12,754 nt of DNA from Firmicutes bacterium CAG:646 (GTDB lineage: Bacteria; Bacillota; Clostridia; Lachnospirales; Lachnospiraceae), in the NCBI GenBank assembly GCA_000432335.1, contig HF995363.1, positions 1 to 12,754 of the forward strand, written 5' to 3'. Positions within the stretch are counted from its first letter, which is position 1; each line of letters opens with the position of its first letter. The notes beneath the pieces were generated by a model. It did no database searches, had not been told where the DNA came from, and saw only the letters and a list, made by a program, of their open reading frames with translations. Positions 10,870-12,754 of the stretch are shown here, in pieces. The position numbers and the translations under genes were made by a program.

Positions 10870-10958
10870 TCCGAAGATATACAACACTTTTATCAGACAT
10901 ATTGTATCATCTTCGGAACAGCCACGCAAGAGAACGGAAGTTCGCTGGCTGTTATTTT
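10870..10958 (+). promoter_or_regulatory. Two tandem hairpins in the recombinase leader
   Basis: First hairpin: TCCGAAGATATACAA (10870-10884) pairs with 10902-10917 over 15 bases with one bulge and a 17-base loop. Second: AACAGCCA (10917-10924) pairs with TGGCTGTT (10946-10953) with further inner pairs (GAAC/GTTC) and is followed by ATTTTT, so it can act as an intrinsic terminator 40 bases before the recombinase start. They may limit read-through into the recombinase gene or mark a recombinase binding site. Confidence 0.45.
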
Positions 10959-10996
10959 TGTATCTATTTTCAACACACGAAATGGAGGATGATCTT

Positions 10997-12358
10997 ATGA
11001 AACAATTACGGTGTGCCTTATATCCCAGGGTTTCCACAGAGGAACAATTTCTTCACGGGCTCTCTTTGGACGCTCAGCGCAAAGATCTGACAGAATACGC
11101 TGATCGCATGGGTTATGTTATCGTTGGTATTTATCCTGATGAAGGAATCTCCGCCAGAAAGCCAGTAAGTAAACGCCCTGCTCTTTTGCGGCTTTTGGAA
11201 GATGTCAAGCAAGATAAGATTGATATTATACTTGTTACCAAATTAGATCGATGGTTCCGTAATATCAAAGAATACCAGATCACTGAGGAGATTTTACATC
11301 AGCATCACTGTTATTGGAAAACCATCTATGAGGATTATGATACCTCTACTGCGAATGGACAGATGGTCGTGAATATTATGTTATCTGTAAACCAAAGTGA
11401 ATCCGATCGAACCAGCGAACGTATTAAAGCGGTTTTCCAGCACAAGTTAAATAATCGACAACATGTAACCGGAGCAGCTCCTTATGGCTATATGCTGAAA
11501 GATAAAAAATCGGTGAAAGATCCTGAAACTCAACCTATCGTCGAAGAAATTTTTGAATACTATTTTTCCTGCTTTTCCAAACGGAAAACAGTACAGTACA
11601 TTTGCTCCAAATACGCGGAACATCCAAAAGTTCCGAGCGTTTACCAAATCAATCGAGTTTTACAACAGGATCTATATGCCGGATTTTACAACGGGATTCC
11701 TGATTACCATCCTGCCTATATCACACCAGAGCAGCTCAAATCCATAAAAGCTCACACTGACTCAAAAACTTATCCACATACCGGTGATTCCTATATATTC
11801 AGCGGTTTAATCAAATGCCCGGTGTGTAATACCTATATGAGTGGCTTTGTAAAAAAACAGAAGTTGAAAGACGGATCCTATAGTCATTATAAAAGATATC
11901 GTTGTGCGAAAAAATTTTCCGACCATCCAAGTGCTTGCATCACCGAACATATTGTGGAAACTTATATGCTTGAACACCTCTGTCCTGAACTCGATCGGCA
12001 AATTTATCATTTAAATCAATCTGTACGACATAAGACATCTTCACCTGTTGACCAAAACAAGAAAATTCGTCTGGAAATGGATCGTCTGAATCTCCTCTTC
12101 CAAAAAGGACGCATTTCTGAATCTTACTACGATGAACAATATGAAATTTTGGAAGGTAAACTAAAAGAATCGGACTCTGTGGATTTAGAACCACTGATAC
12201 AAAAATATAAGAACTTGCAATCAGAATTTTCTTCCGATTGGAAGGAGTTGTACGAGAAATTGGATTCTTCTCACAAAAATGCTTTCTGGAAAAGAATCAT
12301 AAAAGATATATATATTGACAAAGACACCCACAAAATTTGTGGTTTTTCTTTCATTTGA
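10997..12358 (+). CDS. Large serine recombinase (integrase)
   Basis: A 453-aa site-specific recombinase. The start is ATG 10997 after GGAGGATGATCTT; the open frame back to 10820 crosses hairpins and is not coding. The N-terminal resolvase domain (1-145) has the nucleophile S13 in YPRVSTEEQ, GLSLDAQRKDL, DEGISARKPVSKRPALLRLL, VTKLDRWFRN and the ESDRTSERI helix. The recombinase domain follows at about 150-260 (AAPYGYML, PSVYQINRVLQQDLYAGFYN). A zinc ribbon has C274/C277 (CPVC) and C303/C314. A coiled-coil-rich tail (IRLEMDRLNLLF ... LEGKLKE) completes it. Such enzymes recombine attP and attB without cofactors other than a directionality factor. Directly after its stop come a terminator and a truncated chromosomal gene, so it lies at the element end. 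No directionality factor is identified. Confidence 0.92.
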   Translation: MKQLRCALYPRVSTEEQFLHGLSLDAQRKDLTEYADRMGYVIVGIYPDEGISARKPVSKRPALLRLLEDVKQDKIDIILVTKLDRWFRNIKEYQITEEILHQHHCYWKTIYEDYDTSTANGQMVVNIMLSVNQSESDRTSERIKAVFQHKLNNRQHVTGAAPYGYMLKDKKSVKDPETQPIVEEIFEYYFSCFSKRKTVQYICSKYAEHPKVPSVYQINRVLQQDLYAGFYNGIPDYHPAYITPEQLKSIKAHTDSKTYPHTGDSYIFSGLIKCPVCNTYMSGFVKKQKLKDGSYSHYKRYRCAKKFSDHPSACITEHIVETYMLEHLCPELDRQIYHLNQSVRHKTSSPVDQNKKIRLEMDRLNLLFQKGRISESYYDEQYEILEGKLKESDSVDLEPLIQKYKNLQSEFSSDWKELYEKLDSSHKNAFWKRIIKDIYIDKDTHKICGFSFI

Positions 12359-12382
12359 GAGGTGTAGTAATTAACACCTCTC
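12357..12382. terminator. Terminator-like perfect inverted repeat after the recombinase
   Basis: GAGAGGTG (12357-12364) and CACCTCTC (12375-12382) pair perfectly around a 10-base AT-rich loop. The stop codon TGA is within the 5' arm. There is no T-run, so termination may be weak; the repeat may also belong to the attachment site. Confidence 0.5.
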
Positions 12383-12530
12383 TACTGTAAAATCTCCCTG
12401 CCCACCGGAAAATGCCGCCGCCGTGGAACCAAAATCAATACTCTGATTAATATTCATATCTATGGCGGGATTAAGCCCATTCTTCTTCAGAATATATTCA
12501 AAAACCATCTGCGGCATACCACCTGTCGCC
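12366..12530 (-). pseudogene. Fragment of an NMT1/ThiY-type ABC transporter substrate-binding protein
   Basis: The minus strand reads GGMPQMVFEYILKKNGLNPA, then INQSIDFGSTAAAFSGG and QGDFTVE. This is the hinge and second-lobe region of NMT1/ThiY/SsuA-like binding proteins (GGMPEMxFEYxLKxNGxDP ... AAFxGGxGDFxxxFEP). After GDFTVE the expected FEP continuation is missing and the frame meets RC-stop at the recombinase terminator repeat. On the other side, the usual signal peptide and first lobe are absent. So both ends are truncated, about 50 residues remaining. Confidence 0.6.
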
Positions 12531-12754
12531 ATCTTTATAATGTAAATATTTGTCCGATAATTGTTCAGAAGTCATTTGAACCGGTAAATCCGGCAGATAT
12601 TGATGCATCAATACCGCAAGCTCTTCTTTTGTTTTCACAATATTGTAAGGTTTCAGCGGATTATCCGTATCTTCCAAAATTCCCAATTCTTTCATCAGAT
12701 TGATATAAGGTAAGATACTTTGTTTCGTTTTCTTAAATCCCAATGCTGTGATAT
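12498..12754 (-). CDS. Partial unknown gene at the right edge
   Basis: An open frame that enters from beyond the window and ends at 12498. It reads ITALGFKKTKQSILPYINLM, later IVKTKEELAVLMHQYLPDLP and KYLHYKDGDRWYAADGF. It appears to be the 3' part of a larger gene, with an ordinary soluble composition. I do not recognise the family. Its last 11 codons overlap the binding-protein fragment in another frame, so its native C-terminus was probably replaced when the two pieces were joined. Confidence 0.4.
   Translation of the reverse strand, partial: ITALGFKKTKQSILPYINLMKELGILEDTDNPLKPYNIVKTKEELAVLMHQYLPDLPVQMTSEQLSDKYLHYKDGDRWYAADGF

Noticed and set aside
10820..10996. Longer recombinase start giving 59 extra residues
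   Set aside because: This stretch contains strong hairpins and the antitoxin -35, has no ribosome binding site at its start, and the canonical resolvase start (MKQLRCALYPRVS) with GGAGG is at 10997.

Overview
The window looks like the right-hand part of an integrative element (integrative mobilizable or conjugative element, or plasmid-like prophage) in a low-GC Gram-positive anaerobe, most likely Clostridia/Lachnospiraceae. The reasons are the strong AGGAGG-type ribosome binding sites, the PcfJ/PcfK-type gene block, Xre repressors, many tiny phage-like genes and a large serine recombinase at one end. The genus cannot be fixed from the sequence alone.

Layout. (1) Positions 1-5333, minus strand, are a tightly packed, less AT-rich replication/transfer block. 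In transcription order it holds an HUH-type rolling-circle Rep, an RNase H-like protein, a PcfK/AcrIIA9-family protein, a PcfJ-like zinc-ribbon protein, a 431-aa protein ending in a DUF551-like domain, and the start of another gene that leaves the window. A cluster of three DnaA boxes with inverted repeats lies just after rep. (2) The 200-bp rep leader (5334-5540) contains a predicted antisense RNA with its own promoter and terminator, opposite a leader that can fold into mutually exclusive hairpins. This looks like copy-number control by antisense-driven attenuation. (3) Positions 5531-8269 hold the minus-strand early operon of very small genes. Three plus-strand single-gene units (81, 105 and 45 aa) interrupt it, each with its own sigma-A-type promoter. 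Two of them share the same promoter plus 5' hairpin arrangement. (4) Positions 8270-8442 are a divergent switch: a perfect consensus leftward promoter, a rightward promoter and four ACCAAC operator half-sites between two Xre genes. (5) Positions 8796-9392 hold a second small minus-strand Xre operon. Its promoter is bracketed by two identical GAACATTTGTTC palindromes, and its ribosome binding site lies in a hairpin. (6) Positions 9393-10445 encode a 350-aa protein of unknown function. (7) Positions 10533-10830 are a type I toxin-antitoxin locus: a 27-aa membrane toxin and an antisense RNA overlapping at a shared bidirectional terminator. (8) Positions 10997-12358 encode a large serine recombinase. 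(9) From about 12359 to the end the sequence looks like chromosome. It holds a roughly 50-residue fragment of an NMT1/ThiY-type ABC transporter binding protein that is cut off beside the recombinase terminator, and a second partial reading frame.

How the parts may fit together (inference): the serine recombinase integrates and excises the element, the Xre switch decides whether the leftward early operon is on, that operon runs into rep and the PcfK/PcfJ block, the antisense RNA limits Rep, and the type I toxin favours retention. No CRISPR array, rRNA, tRNA or transposase was seen.
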